Position numbers and translations under genes: made by a program. Positions 34,844-46,100 of a DNA stretch of 64,000 nt are shown piece after piece; position 1 is the stretch's first letter, and every line of letters starts with the position of its first letter. The DNA comes from Apricaphanius iberus (Eukaryota > Chordata > Actinopteri > Cyprinodontiformes > Aphaniidae), in the NCBI GenBank assembly GCA_028564705.1, contig JAPXFQ010002688.1:1922001-1986000 (forward strand). The letters are read 5' to 3'. The notes below the pieces were generated by a model. That model was given only the letters and a program-made list of their open reading frames with translations, was not told the origin of the DNA and made no database searches.

Positions 34844-36457
34844 AAAGATTTAGATGTAAGAAGGAAGAAGGTAAAAGCATGATACGTCAACTTTAAGATA
34901 GTGTAATTTGAAATTGTGCGTGTGTAAATGCATTTTGGAATTTAAATCTCTTGAACTTTGTGTGTAGATTTTAACACAGTTTTAATTACCTGAAGTTATG
35001 CTCAAAATGTATTTTACAATTTATAAATCATGTTTTACATATGCAAGTACTTAAAGTTATACATAAACAGAGTGACAGAAGTTACAAATCAAGTGTTATG
35101 CACACACAAATGTTTTGAGACAATTTTCTCTCCATATATTTTTGCTCAACTTTAAAAAAAATATATTTTCTTCCTGCCTCTTTTCAACAGCATTGAGAAT
35201 ACTGCTTCTTGACCCATTCACTCTTCTGTATTCCAAACAAAGTTTCTGAAGCTGACAGAAAGAGAAATGGGACAAAATGAGATGTTTGATAACCTCTCTT
35301 GTTAATTGGTACCATTGTGTTAGACCTCTGGGAGTACCTCCTTAACATCATGGGATGCTGAGTTCTTCCAAAAGTGCTTTATTTTTAACTCCTCTAGGAG
35401 CCCCCATTCTACCTGTCAACCCTTCCCCTTTATTCTACTGTTTATGGAAAATCAAATTCAGACATATCTCATACTTTGAAGTATTACTATATTTTTTTCA
35501 GTCCTCCACATGGGGTTGCTTACATTGTGTTGCAAGTGTTCTTCTTTGCCTCTCAAAAAACCAGCAGTGTTCTGAGACTACACATAGATCCACAAGGTCC
35601 ATAATGTTCATGTTATATGCATTCCTACTTTTTTTCACCACAACATACACTTTTGAATAAAATGTACACCGGTCTTGTTTAATCACACAATTCTTTACTA
35701 ACTTTAACTTTCAAATATAATTTTATTACACGTTAAATATTTTTCACTATTTCAACATGTTCCTTTTGGGAACTTGCTGCCCCTGTAAGTTTGTCGCAAT
35801 GCATTTATGCATCTATAAAACATGAAGACTAATTGTAAAGTCCTTGGCATTATTAACACCCCACAGACTCCTCTACCTCGTTCGCTCTATGCCTATCTCA
35901 TTCATAGAAAACTGGTCGAGGGTGGTGTCATTGTAGTTCGACTGGTGGTGTGACCTCACAGAGTTGATGGGGGGCCTGTGTGATGGGTCGGGGGTGCTCC
36001 AAAAATAATGGGGTAAGACAGGCTTTTGTCGAGTGATCCAACCAAAATTGGGACTACTGAGCTCCTCATAGAGTCTGTGTCCTGGGATTTAAGGATACTC
36101 TAGGTCTACATATCAAAATCAATTTGGTATTTAGCTGCATAAAGATTTTATGTTTCTTCATGTTCAATAGTAATTTATTTGTCTGTGGTACACTAAGCCA
36201 TCACTACATATATAAAAAACTAGTTGCATAATTATTGGTAATGTGAAATTTCTGTATACTTCAAAATGTAGTAAAGTATTTTTCTCATTTATACATTTTC
36301 ATTTCATTAGATATTCTCTTAAAACTTGTATTTACTAACCTAAAACCTTGTTTTTGAAGCAATTAAAATGTGTTTTTAGTAATTTATTTTCTTTATTTAA
36401 CCTGTATTTTATCATGAATATCTTGATATAAATCTATCTTCCAAATGTTTCTTTCAG
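34841..36457. other. no recognised feature
   Basis: AT-rich. A moderately GC-rich stretch at 35870-36080 (with GGTCGAGGGTGGTGTCATTG and TGGGTCGGGGGTGCTCC) has no recognisable structure or matched repeat and could be a decayed element. Confidence 0.35.
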
Positions 36458-36471
36458 CTTCTGGTCTCAAG
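36458..36471 (+). other. possible 14-nt microexon
   Basis: CTTCTGGTCTCAAG lies between TTTCTTTCAG (an acceptor preceded by a pyrimidine-rich stretch from about 36431) and GTAAGAAGG, a near-ideal donor after AAG. The geometry of strong acceptor, tiny exon and strong donor is that of a microexon, but 14-nt intervals like this also arise by chance, and no host gene is known here. Confidence 0.2.
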
Positions 36472-36817
36472 GTAAGAAGGAAGTTGTAAAAACAAAATAT
36501 CTGAAACTTGCTCCCAGAGAACTGCAGCAAAGAGTTGCATCTTAACTCACAACTCACAGCATCTCACATAGTTTTCTCAACAACCCTTAAACAGTATCCA
36601 CATTCCAACTGGCTGTTCTGAGTAAAATGCAAATCTAAATATGTGGAGTTTGATACCTTTAATAAAATGTCACAGAGATCTTCATAAAATGCATGTTTCA
36701 GATACACTACAAAACAAGTGCTTATTGTATCATAAATAATTATGTTTTGGCAATATTTTTGACTGACTTCAATTGAATAAACAGAAAAGGTCAAATTCAC
36801 ACTTTTACCACTATTAC

Positions 36818-37125
36818 CTTGCAACAAAAATGTCCTAGGTTCAAATCCTTGCCTGGGGTCTTTCTGCATGGAGTTTACATGTTCTCCTCCCACAGTCCAA
36901 AAAACATAATTGTTAGGTTAATTGGTCTTTCTAAATTGCCTTTATTTTTACATTTGCCTTATGAGTGTGTGTGTGCATGGTTGTTTGTCATATGTCCCCG
37001 TTTTCCCCTGCAATGGACCGTCTGTCTTTTGCAACACGGATAAACGATCTCAAGCGATCATCGGGCTAGAAACGGGGTACATCCTGGACAGGTAACTAGT
37101 ATACAGTAGATGATGGATGTGGATG
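36818..37125 (+). mobile_element. Teleost dispersed repeat with tRNA-like B box
   Basis: Blocks in order: TCCTAGGTTCAAATCCTTGC, TTTCTGCATGGAGTTTACAT, TGTTCTCCTCCCACAGTCCA, GTTAGGTTAATTGGTCTTTC and TACATCCTGGACAGGTAACT. The same repeat lies reversed at 52094-52392 and in part at 53555-53700. GGTTCAAATCC resembles a pol III B box, so a SINE-like origin is possible, but I am not sure of the class. Confidence 0.75.
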
Positions 37126-37188
37126 GACGAGTGATCCAATTCCGGTACACGGTATTAGTCACTTTTTGTATGTACTAAGTCATGTGAA

Positions 37189-37212
37189 ATATATATAATA
37201 TATATATATATG
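37189..37212. repeat. (TA)n tract
   Basis: Imperfect TA dinucleotide run. Confidence 0.85.
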
Positions 37213-39449
37213 ATTTTAGAACAAGAGAAATCAGTAATATACAGCAGTCCGAGGGTAAAGAGCTCTTAGCAGACATTTTCTCCATTACCCAACCGATTGT
37301 AAATGTATGAGCCACTAAGTAAAACTGATAGAAAGTTTTGTTTGGACTGCAATGTGATTTGGAGCTGTTGAAATGTTAACATTTTGTTTCTGTAGAAGTT
37401 AATGTTGTTGGAGAAATGGAGTTTTATGTGTGTGGCTGTGTTGAGAACAGCGGGTTTTCGAGATGTCTAACCAAAGGACCCCTCTCGACTGGCAATTAAA
37501 CCTACCAACTCGGTCCACTTGTGGCTGTCACCCAGGTTCCTCTGGTTCTCGGAGCCAGCTAACACACTTGCAAGGAAATCATTAAATAAGTAAGCACTCT
37601 ACTGGAAATTCTTTCCATCCTTTTTTCTTTCTTTTCTTATATTGCTTTTTTTTTGCATTTTGTTTTTTCCCCATCTCTTCCTCTCTAACAGGTAGGGAAA
37701 ACATCACTGTCATGATAGAGAGAGGGATGATGACAATGAACGACCTCAAATCCCACTTATTGTCAGTGCTGTACCCAGTGGATGGGGAGAGGGCTAATGT
37801 AATTGTCCAGGCCCTCGTCACTGTTGATATACGCTCTTCAGAAGGTGAGGTGATTTAGCTAAAAGCTATCTGTAGGCCAAGTAATTAGACACACCATTCA
37901 GAGCCACATTAGCTCCTGTCATTGTGTCCCTTACACCTTGTGTGAAAACAAAAACACAACAATCATTCACACTCACACACACTCTCACAAACCAGCCTCA
38001 AGCTCAGGTATTACCAGACCACTCTGGGTGTTATTCAAACCATTAGCAGGGAGCAGAATGTTCTAGGATAGGAACAAGTGTGTATAAATGTCTGTGTTCA
38101 AAAAGGGAACTTCACACATCTGCTGTGTTTACCCTCGCATATTATCACCATCAGGCTGTTTCTGGTGGCTGACATGGGCATCCTAAGATTGAGTTGAGGT
38201 GCTGCAACACACTTGACTTCCCTAAAGCATCCCTTGTTCCCCATCTCCCACTCCGACACCATGCACTCCCATTAAATCAATTAAACCAATCCAACACTCG
38301 GCTGAAAACAGACAGGGCAGAGCAGAGTGAGGCACAGTGCCCCTCTCTTGACAGCGTGTACTTCAGTGGCATTCTAACCTAAAACCCATGGAAATTGGAA
38401 TGAACTCTATTGGATTGGTTCACTACACTCACTCCAGGATAATGCCTTCTGTAGAGGCTCGTTTACATTTGAGACCTTAAGATGAATAACATTATGTCCA
38501 GCCTGATTTGTGTTTTTTGGATGTGACTGGATAAATGCACCCAGTTGGTAGTTTGTAGCACAACTGTCATCTGTGCCTAGAAAATAAACTTCTGAAGAAT
38601 ACTATTTTTTATTTAAAAAAGTCTGTGGATACAAGTGTTGAGACATGCAGTCATTCCTACATATCGCTACGATTTTACTACTTTATTTATTCCTCATGTT
38701 AGAGTCAAAATTACTACTGTATTTGTATTTTTGTGACAGTATTGACAGTATTACCCAAAATACATATTTAGAATATATATATAACACATTTTTAAAAAGC
38801 TAAATCATTATCACAACAAATGTGTTATTGAATGGAACATTTATCCTATACATACATTATTTTTCTCTAAATCTTGTTGGAAATTTTTTTTCACATCAAC
38901 ACTTGACATCAATGAAGGCTTTTAAGCATGGACCAATGCTTTCACATACATACTGTTTGTAATTATGAAAATGCTCCATGTACAACATGCTTAATCAACA
39001 TGCTTAATCAAGTTAAAAATGAATAATTGTCCATCACAGTCAGATTTATTCAGCTAAGGTTTTAATAAGGTAATTTGTCATTATGACCTTCGAAGAAGCT
39101 AAACTTTGCCGTGTCATTGTGGTTCTGAAAAGTTTTTCCTTTCTGACGACTAAATCTAAACAATCACTTTGCACAATCTGTCTCTGGTGTTAAGAGATTG
39201 TAAAATAGTGACAATCACTTTATAATTCAAGAAGTCATAAAAACAACCTGAAGCAATACTGTTGCATTGACTTCGCTGTGCAAGCAGAGCCTGTGGGAGA
39301 GGTTTGTTTTTCTGTAATGTAAGTGGAAAGCATTCAATTTGCCCCCTAAAAACAGTTCTCTCTTCCTTTATTTTTTGCCATTCACCCCTCCTTCTCCCTC
39401 TCCCCTCTGCTCCCTCTTTATGGGGACACCAGATTCCTTAACAGTTTGT
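37213..39449. promoter_or_regulatory. mostly unique, candidate conserved block 37680-38030
   Basis: No transposon or gene recognised. The 37680-38030 part contains AAGTAATTAGACA, CTAATGTAATTGTCC and GATTTAGCTAAAAGC, several AT-rich homeodomain-like cores set in complex non-repeat sequence. This often marks vertebrate enhancers, but appearance is the only evidence. Confidence 0.25.
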
Positions 39450-39453
39450 TTAA

Positions 39454-40058
39454 GGCCGTTTTCACATGTGTGGCCGTACCAGAAAACGGCCAGAGAAAAT
39501 GCTAATTTTTTCTGTTCACATGTCACGGATCTCTGACCGTATTGGGATCCAGTCTTTTACTACAAATAAACAGCAGGTGGCGGTATACAAATAAGTCTTA
39601 GTTCTCCAACAAACAAGGGAGTGAGAAGTACCGACGTCATAAAACGAGCGACAGCCTAGAATGTAAACAAACTGGTCTACTGGTCAGCTGCTACCTGAAG
39701 CCATCTACAGGGTGAGTGTTGTAGTAAACCCGCCGTTTTGTAACCTGCTGTGTTGCTGTGGGATGCTTGAATCGCGTTGTTTTGGTATTTGTATGGTCGC
39801 GAGGTGATTCTGTAATTTCGGCCGGCGATGTCGTCATTTCCGCATGGAGCGCGTCTATTGTCTTGAGTACGGCCAGAGTACGGGTTGTGTTCACATGATA
39901 CGTGGCCGCTCGTACCTGGACTCGGATACTACCTCCAAGGCAGGTCTCTCTGGCCGTATTCTGGCATGGTACAGTCTGTGTTCACATGGTACGAAATAAG
40001 TGGATTTTGACCAAATACCGTACCCGAGTACGGACTCCCGTACCATGTGAAAGCGCCC
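39454..40058. mobile_element. TTAA-flanked DNA transposon, 605 bp
   Basis: Ends GGCCGTTTTCACATGTGTGG (left) and GGGCGCTTTCACATGGTACG (right, reverse strand) are inverted repeats and TTAA flanks both sides (39450-39453, 40059-40062). The interior is CpG-rich with several copies of GTACGG/CCGTAC words. The TTAA site suggests a piggyBac- or Kolobok-type mechanism, but with only three of those bases a PIF/Harbinger insertion is equally possible. There is no long coding frame, so it is non-autonomous. Confidence 0.7.
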
Positions 40059-40062
40059 TTAA

Positions 40063-40649
40063 ATTTGACCATGCAGATGTTTCCCTGGGTGACTGACTTT
40101 TATAGTTTAGAAAAGATTATATCAGCTTTTCCTAAGATTGTGTTACTGTATTTTTAAAAAAAGTATGGAGAGTGAAAAGGATGGGCAGAGGGGGACTGGT
40201 TAAGAGGGAATGAGTGCAGTGGGAAAGGGAAAGAACATGAAGGGGTTTTTAGGTCTCTAAATCCCAGGTCTCCTCTGCACCAACAGCATTAGCTGGACAG
40301 GGATCTGCTGGGAAGCAAGGAGGATGGAGGAGAATGAGGGGAGCAATGACTAGGAGATGGGGATCACGTGGAAAAAATGAGAATTCGTCGCATCCAAATT
40401 CGTGAAACTGCATTACACACATATTTTAATTTTAATCAGCAACACAGTCATCAAATTAAAGATATTGGTTTTTGATGGGCAACTGAAGCTGAAGTAAAAC
40501 ACAGAGGTCTCCAAAGAGACAGGGTAGGCTTTTTCTGTCATGTTTAGTCTGTATTTTTTATTACTGATGCAATACTTTATCCATTTTTTTTATAAAAACT
40601 TAATTTGAACAGTTACTCATACATGAAAATTACAGTCTCATACTGTACC
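40063..40649. other. no recognised feature
   Basis: Purine-rich and then AT-rich unique DNA. Nothing identified. Confidence 0.4.
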
Positions 40650-40828
40650 ATTTAGATGTGTCTCTGCACCAACACCGCTGATTCAAACTGTCCAACTTCC
40701 TCCACAGCATGGCAAAGTTCTGCAGAGGCCTGCTAACGAACCACCATTTGATTCTGGTGTATTGAACCAGGGAAAGAACTACAACCTGCAGGATACCGGC
40801 CCTCGAGGTCTAGATTTGGGAATCCCTG
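40650..40828. mobile_element. hAT-type MITE fragment (same family as 4132)
   Basis: AACACCGCTGATTCAAACTG, then TGATTCTGGTGTATTGAACC and GCAGGATACCGGCCCTCGAG, ending GGGAATCCCTGAT. The order and words match the family seen at 4132-4354. The left terminal repeat is missing. Confidence 0.6.
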
Positions 40829-41099
40829 ATCTAAGGGATAAAAGCAAATGGCAAAAAAAAAAAAATCCTTTTCAACATCTGTACAAATAATTTACAACAA
40901 AGCAGAAACATGAAAAATATATAAATTCTCCAAGCCAGAATTATTTCCACCAGTCTTTTTCCACTCATGGTAACTTAAGGATTGAAACTAGATGGTGAAA
41001 ATAGTAGCATACAACGGGTATTGAAGTAAAGATGTGAGTTTTAGGCTCATTTGTTGGCTTCAGTAAACATTATGTTGGATGAGGAACATTTGATTCTGA
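40829..41099. other. no recognised feature
   Basis: Short AT-rich stretch. Nothing identified. Confidence 0.35.
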
Positions 41100-41281
41100 C
41101 AAAGCCTGACAGGTCATGCTACATAAAATTCCCCTCTAGCCCTCCACGGGCGGTTTCCCATCCATTACAAGCTCTGGTCCTCTACCAGAGGCCTAGGAGC
41201 TTGAGGGTCCTGGGCAGTATTTCTGCTGTTCCAAGTACTTCACTTTTCTGGACTGAGATGTTGCGGAAATTACCAAGAATG
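41100..41281 (-). mobile_element. Dong/R4 (Rex6-like) LINE, 3' terminal coding part
   Basis: The minus strand reads ISVQKSEVLGTAEILPRTL, then KLLGLW and a stop, the C-terminal end of Rex6-type LINE proteins as I know them (ISVQKSAVLGTAKILRRTL, KLPGLW). The 3' UTR follows to about 41100. The upstream coding sequence is at 44990-46100 in the same strand and order, missing about 30 residues in between. It is therefore probably the same insertion, split by later elements. Confidence 0.7.
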
Positions 41282-41289
41282 TAGTTATA

Positions 41290-41401
41290 TGGCTATTAAA
41301 AGTTAAAGGGACTTCTTACGGCAGTCAATAACATTCATAATTTTTGGAAAATTACTATTAATCGGGGGAACCACCTTTATAGGGAACTATTTTAATAGCC
41401 A
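41290..41401. mobile_element. Small MITE with inverted ends, 112 bp
   Basis: TGGCTATTAAAAGTTAAAGG at the left end and TGGCTATTAAAATAGTTCCC on the reverse strand of the right end. The class is unknown. It lies between the two halves of the Rex6-like element. Confidence 0.6.
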
Positions 41402-41410
41402 AATGTTTAT

Positions 41411-41560
41411 ATGGTAAATAGACTGAACTTATATAGCGCTTTTCCAGTCATACTGACCACTCAAAGTGCTTTACATTGAAGCCACATTCACCCATTCACA
41501 CACCGATAGCCAACATGGCTCGGTAGGACAATGGCATGAATTATTTGCCATCTATTGACC
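41411..41560 (-). mobile_element. LINE 3' tail fragment
   Basis: GGTAAATAGACTGAACTTAT, then ATAGCGCTTTTCCAGTCATA and CACTCAAAGTGCTTTACATT, the reverse of a common teleost non-LTR tail (AAAGCGCTATATAAGTTCAG, TCTATTTACC). Only the 3' UTR is present. The family is uncertain. Confidence 0.65.
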
Positions 41561-41568
41561 ATAAACTT

Positions 41569-43305
41569 TTTCAATTCAATTCACTTTTATTTATATAGCA
41601 CCAATTCACAACAAATGTCATCTCAAGGCACTTTACAACAAAAGTCGTTTCAATCCAATTACAAAGACATTCCAATCAATTAAAAGTTTTCTGTGTGAGG
41701 AATCTCAGCAGATTGTGATGAGTCACCAACGTATGGTTGTGCCCAGATCATGCAGACTCCAACCACAGCAAATCCTCAACAATCCGTCATACGGAGCAAG
41801 CATGTAGCGACAGTGGAGAGGAAAAACTCCCCTTTACCAGAAAGAAACCTCTGGCTGAACCTGGCTCAGTACAAGCGGTCATCTGCCACGACCGTCTGGG
41901 GGTCTGAGAAAACAGAGAAGAGACAGCATTGAGGATGCTCGGTGACTTTGAGCATTATCTGGACCAATGTTCCCCATCTCGCAGGGGGCATTGTAGTTGA
42001 GCAGGTTACCAGACCATGTGGAGCTTCTATGGGGAGAAAAACACTGAGAGAAAACTGGGTTAACAATCACAATAACAGCAGAAGAAATACCTCTGTAGAG
42101 TGTTAGAAGAAAAAAGTAGAAGAGAGAAGAAAAGTGGTCAGTCTGTCCTCCAACAATCTAAGCCTATAGCAGCATAACTACAAAAATAGCTCAGGATAAC
42201 CTAAGCCACTAACCATAAGCTTTATCAAAAAGGAAGGTTTTAAGCCTAGTCTTGAAAACAGACAAAATACTGTATCTGCCTCATGGACTTAAACTGGTTC
42301 CACAGGAGAGCAGCCTGATAACTAAAAGAGCTGCCTCCCATTCTACTTTTAGAAATCCTAGGAACAACCAGTAGACCTGCATTCTGAGAATTAAGTACTT
42401 GTTAGGAATACATGGAACAATCAGATCTCTGATGTACGATGGAGCTTGATTATTAAGGGCTTTATAAGTAAGGAGGAGGATCTTAAACTCTATTCTGGAT
42501 TTAAAAGCGAGCCAGTGCAGAGAAGCCAAAACAGGAGAAATGTGATCTCTCTTTTTAATATTCATCATAACTCTTGCTGCAGCATTTTGGATCAACTGAA
42601 GGCTTTTAATTGCATTTTGTGGACTTCCTGATAATAAGCAATTACAGTAGTCCAGCCTTGAAGTAACAAATGCATGGACTACTTTCTCTGCATCATTCCT
42701 GGACAGAATGTTTGTGATTTTAGCAATATTCCAGACGTGAAAGAAAGAAATCTTAGAAACCTGTTTAATATGAGATTTAAATGTCATGTCTTGGTCAAGA
42801 ATTACACCGAGGTTCTTTACATTATTACCAGAGGCTAAATTAATGCCATCCAGATGAAGCAATTGATTAAGCAGTTTCCTTTTTAAAGGTTCTGGTCCAA
42901 AGACAACAACTTCTGTCTTGTCTGAATTTAAAAGTAGAAAATTCAGAGTCATCCAGGTTTTTTTGTCTTCCAGACATGCTTGTAATCTACCTAACTGATT
43001 GATTTCATGAGGTTTTATGGATAAATATAATTGTGTATCATCAGCATACCTGTGGAAATTCATTCCATGTTGTCTAATTATTATACCATTAGGAACCATA
43101 TATATATATATAAGAGAATCGGTCCAAGCACAGAACCCTGTGGTACTCCACAGGTAACCCTTGAGTGTGAAGAAGATGTATCATTGATATGAAAAAACTG
43201 GAATCTGTCGGACAGATATGATTTAAACCAGCCTAGTGCTGTTCCTTTAATCCCTACAACCTGAGATACACACACAAACTTTGCAATATGTGTGTGTTGA
43301 ATCAA
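41569..43305 (-). mobile_element. L2-type LINE, reverse transcriptase to 3' end
   Basis: Minus-strand frames at 43305-43081 and 43099-42281 encode an L2-clade reverse transcriptase: VGIKGTALGWFKSYLSDRF and GVPQGSVLGPIL, then FHRYADDTQLYLSI (YADD, the catalytic Asp pair), NSDKTEVVVFGPEP, NVKNLGVILDQDMTFKSHIK, SRLDYCNCLLSG, LQLIQNAAARVM and HISPVLASLHWL. The frame breaks after GVPQGSVLGPIL, where a TATATA run has shifted it, and again near the C-terminus (IPNKYLILRMQVYWLF). The 3' UTR runs to AATTGAATTGA at 41569. The 5' part before the RT is missing. It was probably full of stops upstream and is not active. Confidence 0.9.
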
Positions 43306-43309
43306 TCAG

Positions 43310-44600
43310 CTGTTGATAAATCCCACTTGTGCGTACACAGATCCTCGTGCCCGTTCACAGTCGTTTGCATACAGAAACGCCCTGAATTAACCATATATGG
43401 TAGCACCACATCATGCATTGAGTCCTCCCATTCTTCCTTAAAACAATTTCCAAGAGAGGAAAAAAAAGGAATTTTAATGACACAGAGATCAAGGTGAACA
43501 TAGGTGGGGAAATAAAAAAAAGTATTCATGATTTACAGACCTAAAAAAATGTCAGTTTATATGAATTCATTTCACCACCAATAGTTTTTGCCATCAGCGG
43601 TTTCTCTGTTTAATTCTCCCAGCACGCAGCCGTTATATTTCTGCTGTAGAGCAGACAAAAAAAAAAAAAAATGCTGCAAATAATTTAATTTGCTTAGATG
43701 AACTTCTGTGTGAATCCTTAATTTGTTTGAACATATTAAATAATTTAATAATGAACATTGCTGTTTGATTTTATCAGCTCAAGGGAAACTAGTTTAAAAA
43801 ACGAATAACTCCGCCTGGGACAGAGGTGGCAGGCAGCAAATACGGTCGGGACAGTGGACATGTTCCTGTTGGAAATTAAGGGGGAAAAAATGGTTCAATA
43901 TTAAAATGAATACAATAAAACATCTCTCAGTACACAGCTGGACCAGATCTAATACAAAGGGTGCTCCGATCATCGTAATTCACACTTTAGTGGCCATGCG
44001 TAATTGGAGACACGGCTTGTGCTGCCATCAAAAAAAGGAAAAAAGGACAATCTGCTTCACTGATAAGCAGGAACATTTAGTTGTCACGGTACAGTTTGCA
44101 AAGCATTTAATTAAAGGTGTGACAAAATCCCATTAAACTGAAACGCTTGGTGTAATAAATAGACAAAGAAAACGGGAGAGGCTTGGGGTCTGCGGCCGCA
44201 CAGCGCAGATTGCGAGGGACAGCGCCATGCATGATCATCCCAACATTAAATTATGTATTTCTTGGAATATTTCAAACATTTCCTTAAAGTTTATTGCTAA
44301 TCCGTGCAAAACTTTAATGTTATTTTGTTGTAACACATACAGACGCCAACATGAGCTCCTTGGTGGAGGCAATAAACTACCAAGAGAAAAATTCTGTGAA
44401 AGTAAAACTGTTTTAGTTCCTCCGTTCTAACAGTAGATGCTTTGCGTACGAATATTCAGAACTCTACTCATATTTAGGAACATTTCTATGCAAAAGTACA
44501 AATTGATAAATACCACACAATGCGTAGAATTGTTCCTATGCACAAAATATGCACGGATCTGTGCGTAAGTACGCTTGATAAATGAGGGCCATGGTGTGGG
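43310..44600. mobile_element. DNA transposon with imperfect ends, ~1.29 kb
   Basis: The left side has GATAAATCCCACTTGTGCGT then ACACAGATCC. The right side on the reverse strand has CCCTCATTTATCAAGCGTAC then TTACGCACAGATCC. These are subterminal inverted repeats of a well-known teleost MITE type. The interior is unassigned. It abuts the 5'-truncated side of the L2 insertion. The boundaries are to within 10-20 bp and no target duplication was verified. Confidence 0.5.
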
Positions 44601-44989
44601 AGAACAGAGCAGGTGTCTGACAGACAAAGGAACTGTATTTGCGGTGTGTTGTGAACCAGGATGTTTCCCATGCTTAGATCCATGCAGTCTTTGTATGCTT
44701 ATCTGAAATGCGTCAGCCGCCGACTGTAACAATTGTGTGTGTGTATATGTATTCTAATAAACGGCTTCGGGCACTCGGATCGGTAGGCATTCTGAAGAGG
44801 TTACTCTCTTGGGGTGCATCCATCTGCATATGTTGGGATTTTTGGCCAAGTCAATATATCAGTGTGCTTGTGGACTCTTTTGCTCTCCGACAGAAATAAC
44901 GAACACGCTGAAAAAAGCGGACTTCAAACAGTAATAGTATATGCCATATTTGAATGCCTGTTCCCTTAAGGAGCAGATTTCAACTAGAA
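44601..44989. other. no recognised feature
   Basis: Unique DNA between the transposon end and the Rex6-like LINE. Contains TCTAATAAACGGCTTCGGGC at about 44753-44772. Nothing assigned. Confidence 0.35.
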
Positions 44990-46100
44990 GTTACCGAAGT
45001 CAGAAATTTTGCAACAGTGCTACTGTCACCTTCACCTTCCAAGCCTTCTCTATTTCCTCTCTGAGCCCTTGGTACTTCTAAAGTTTCTCATGTTCCTTCT
45101 TCTTGATGTTCCTATCACTTGGTATTGCCTCATCCACTACAACGGCTTTCCTCTGCTCTTTATCAAACACCACAATGTCTGGTTGGTTCGCCATTACCAA
45201 CCAGTCTGTCTTTATCTGGAAGTCCCATAGGATCTTTGCTCGGTCATTCTCCATCACCTTCGTAGGTGTTTCCCACTTTGAACTTTGGGTTTTGGCACAT
45301 ATTATGTGCCACTTGGTTATGACGTTCCATGTATGCTTTCCCTGCCAGGGTCTTACAACCTGCCGTTTTGTGCTGGATTGTGTAAGATGCCTCTTTGCAC
45401 AGCCTACACCTTGGGTCTTGTCTAGTGTGGTAGATCTGAGTCTGTGTCGCTCTGGTGCTCATGTGACAGTGCGCAAGTTCTGTCACTATGGCTTCGATTG
45501 ATCATGTGCCCTGGCTGCTTGGGCACAGGGATATCCCTTTAGCTGAATGGTTAGCACACGTGACTCTCACCCGGGAGTCGTGGGATCTAATCCCGCCCAG
45601 GCTCTTGTTGTGTAGCTTGCCACACTCAGAGCCTGCTCCTGTGCCAGGATGAGTGTTTCTATTGAGTCCTGTGGGCCAGAACTCTCTAACCATTGGTAGG
45701 ATTTCTTGAGATCAGCCATTTCAGTTATGTTCCGGTGGTACATACCATGTAGGGGCTTGTCCTCCCATGATAGTTCCTCCTCCAGCACCTCCTCATCTTG
45801 CCATTGTCTCAGGCATTCACTGAGTATGTCACTGAGTACGCCTTGCCCATAATGTACTCATGGAACTTTGATGTTTCATCCTTGCTAGAGGTTCTCACGC
45901 TCATTAGTCCTCGGCCTTCTTTCCTTACAGCTAGCATACAGTCTCAGGGTGTTGGATTTGGGATGGAACCTGCCATGCATGGTGAGCAGCCATTGGGATT
46001 GATTTTGTCGTGGTGGGATGGGCTCTGCACTGCAGCCTTTTGGCTTTCTTTGGATATCTGTGGTGACCTTCAGTGGCTGTTGGGTGGCTGCTAGTGTGGA
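44990..46100 (-). mobile_element. Dong/R4 (Rex6-like) LINE, 5'-truncated
   Basis: On the minus strand: RFHPKSNTLRLYASCKEGRG, SWEDKPLHGMYHRNITEMAD then LKKSYQWLE, IYHTRQDPRCRLCKEA, then IQHKTAGCKTLAGKAYMERH and LVMANQPDIVVFD, then KEQRKAVVVDEAI. CRLC, HKTAGC is the CCHC finger, and PDIVVFD followed by VDEA is the restriction-like endonuclease core (PD, then D and E/K), the trait that separates this group from APE-type LINEs. An in-frame stop follows HEKL near 45075 and the RT itself is missing upstream. The order and strand continue at 41100-41281. Non-functional. Confidence 0.8.
45531..45620 (+). mobile_element. tRNA-derived SINE head or tRNA-like insert in the LINE ORF
   Basis: TCCCTTTAGCTGAATGGTTA contains an A box (TAGCTGAATGG), followed by CTCTCAC as an anticodon-loop-like segment (anticodon CTC) and TGGGATCTAATCCC as a T-arm-like B box. 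GTGGG pairs with CCCGC across a 7-nt loop. The acceptor and anticodon stems do not pair well, so it is not a functional tRNA gene. It breaks the EQALS... reading frame of the Rex6-like LINE, which resumes on its other side. Confidence 0.55.

Noticed and set aside
34623..34880. Ile-Tyr repeat peptides on both strands
   Set aside because: They are translations of an (AT)n microsatellite.
37680..37800. Exon following a CTCTCTAACAG acceptor
   Set aside because: All three frames meet stops or lack a matching donor at a sensible distance.
45534..45604. Functional tRNA-Glu(CTC) gene
   Set aside because: The A box, anticodon loop and T arm are suggestive, but the acceptor and anticodon stems do not pair, and it is embedded in a LINE copy.
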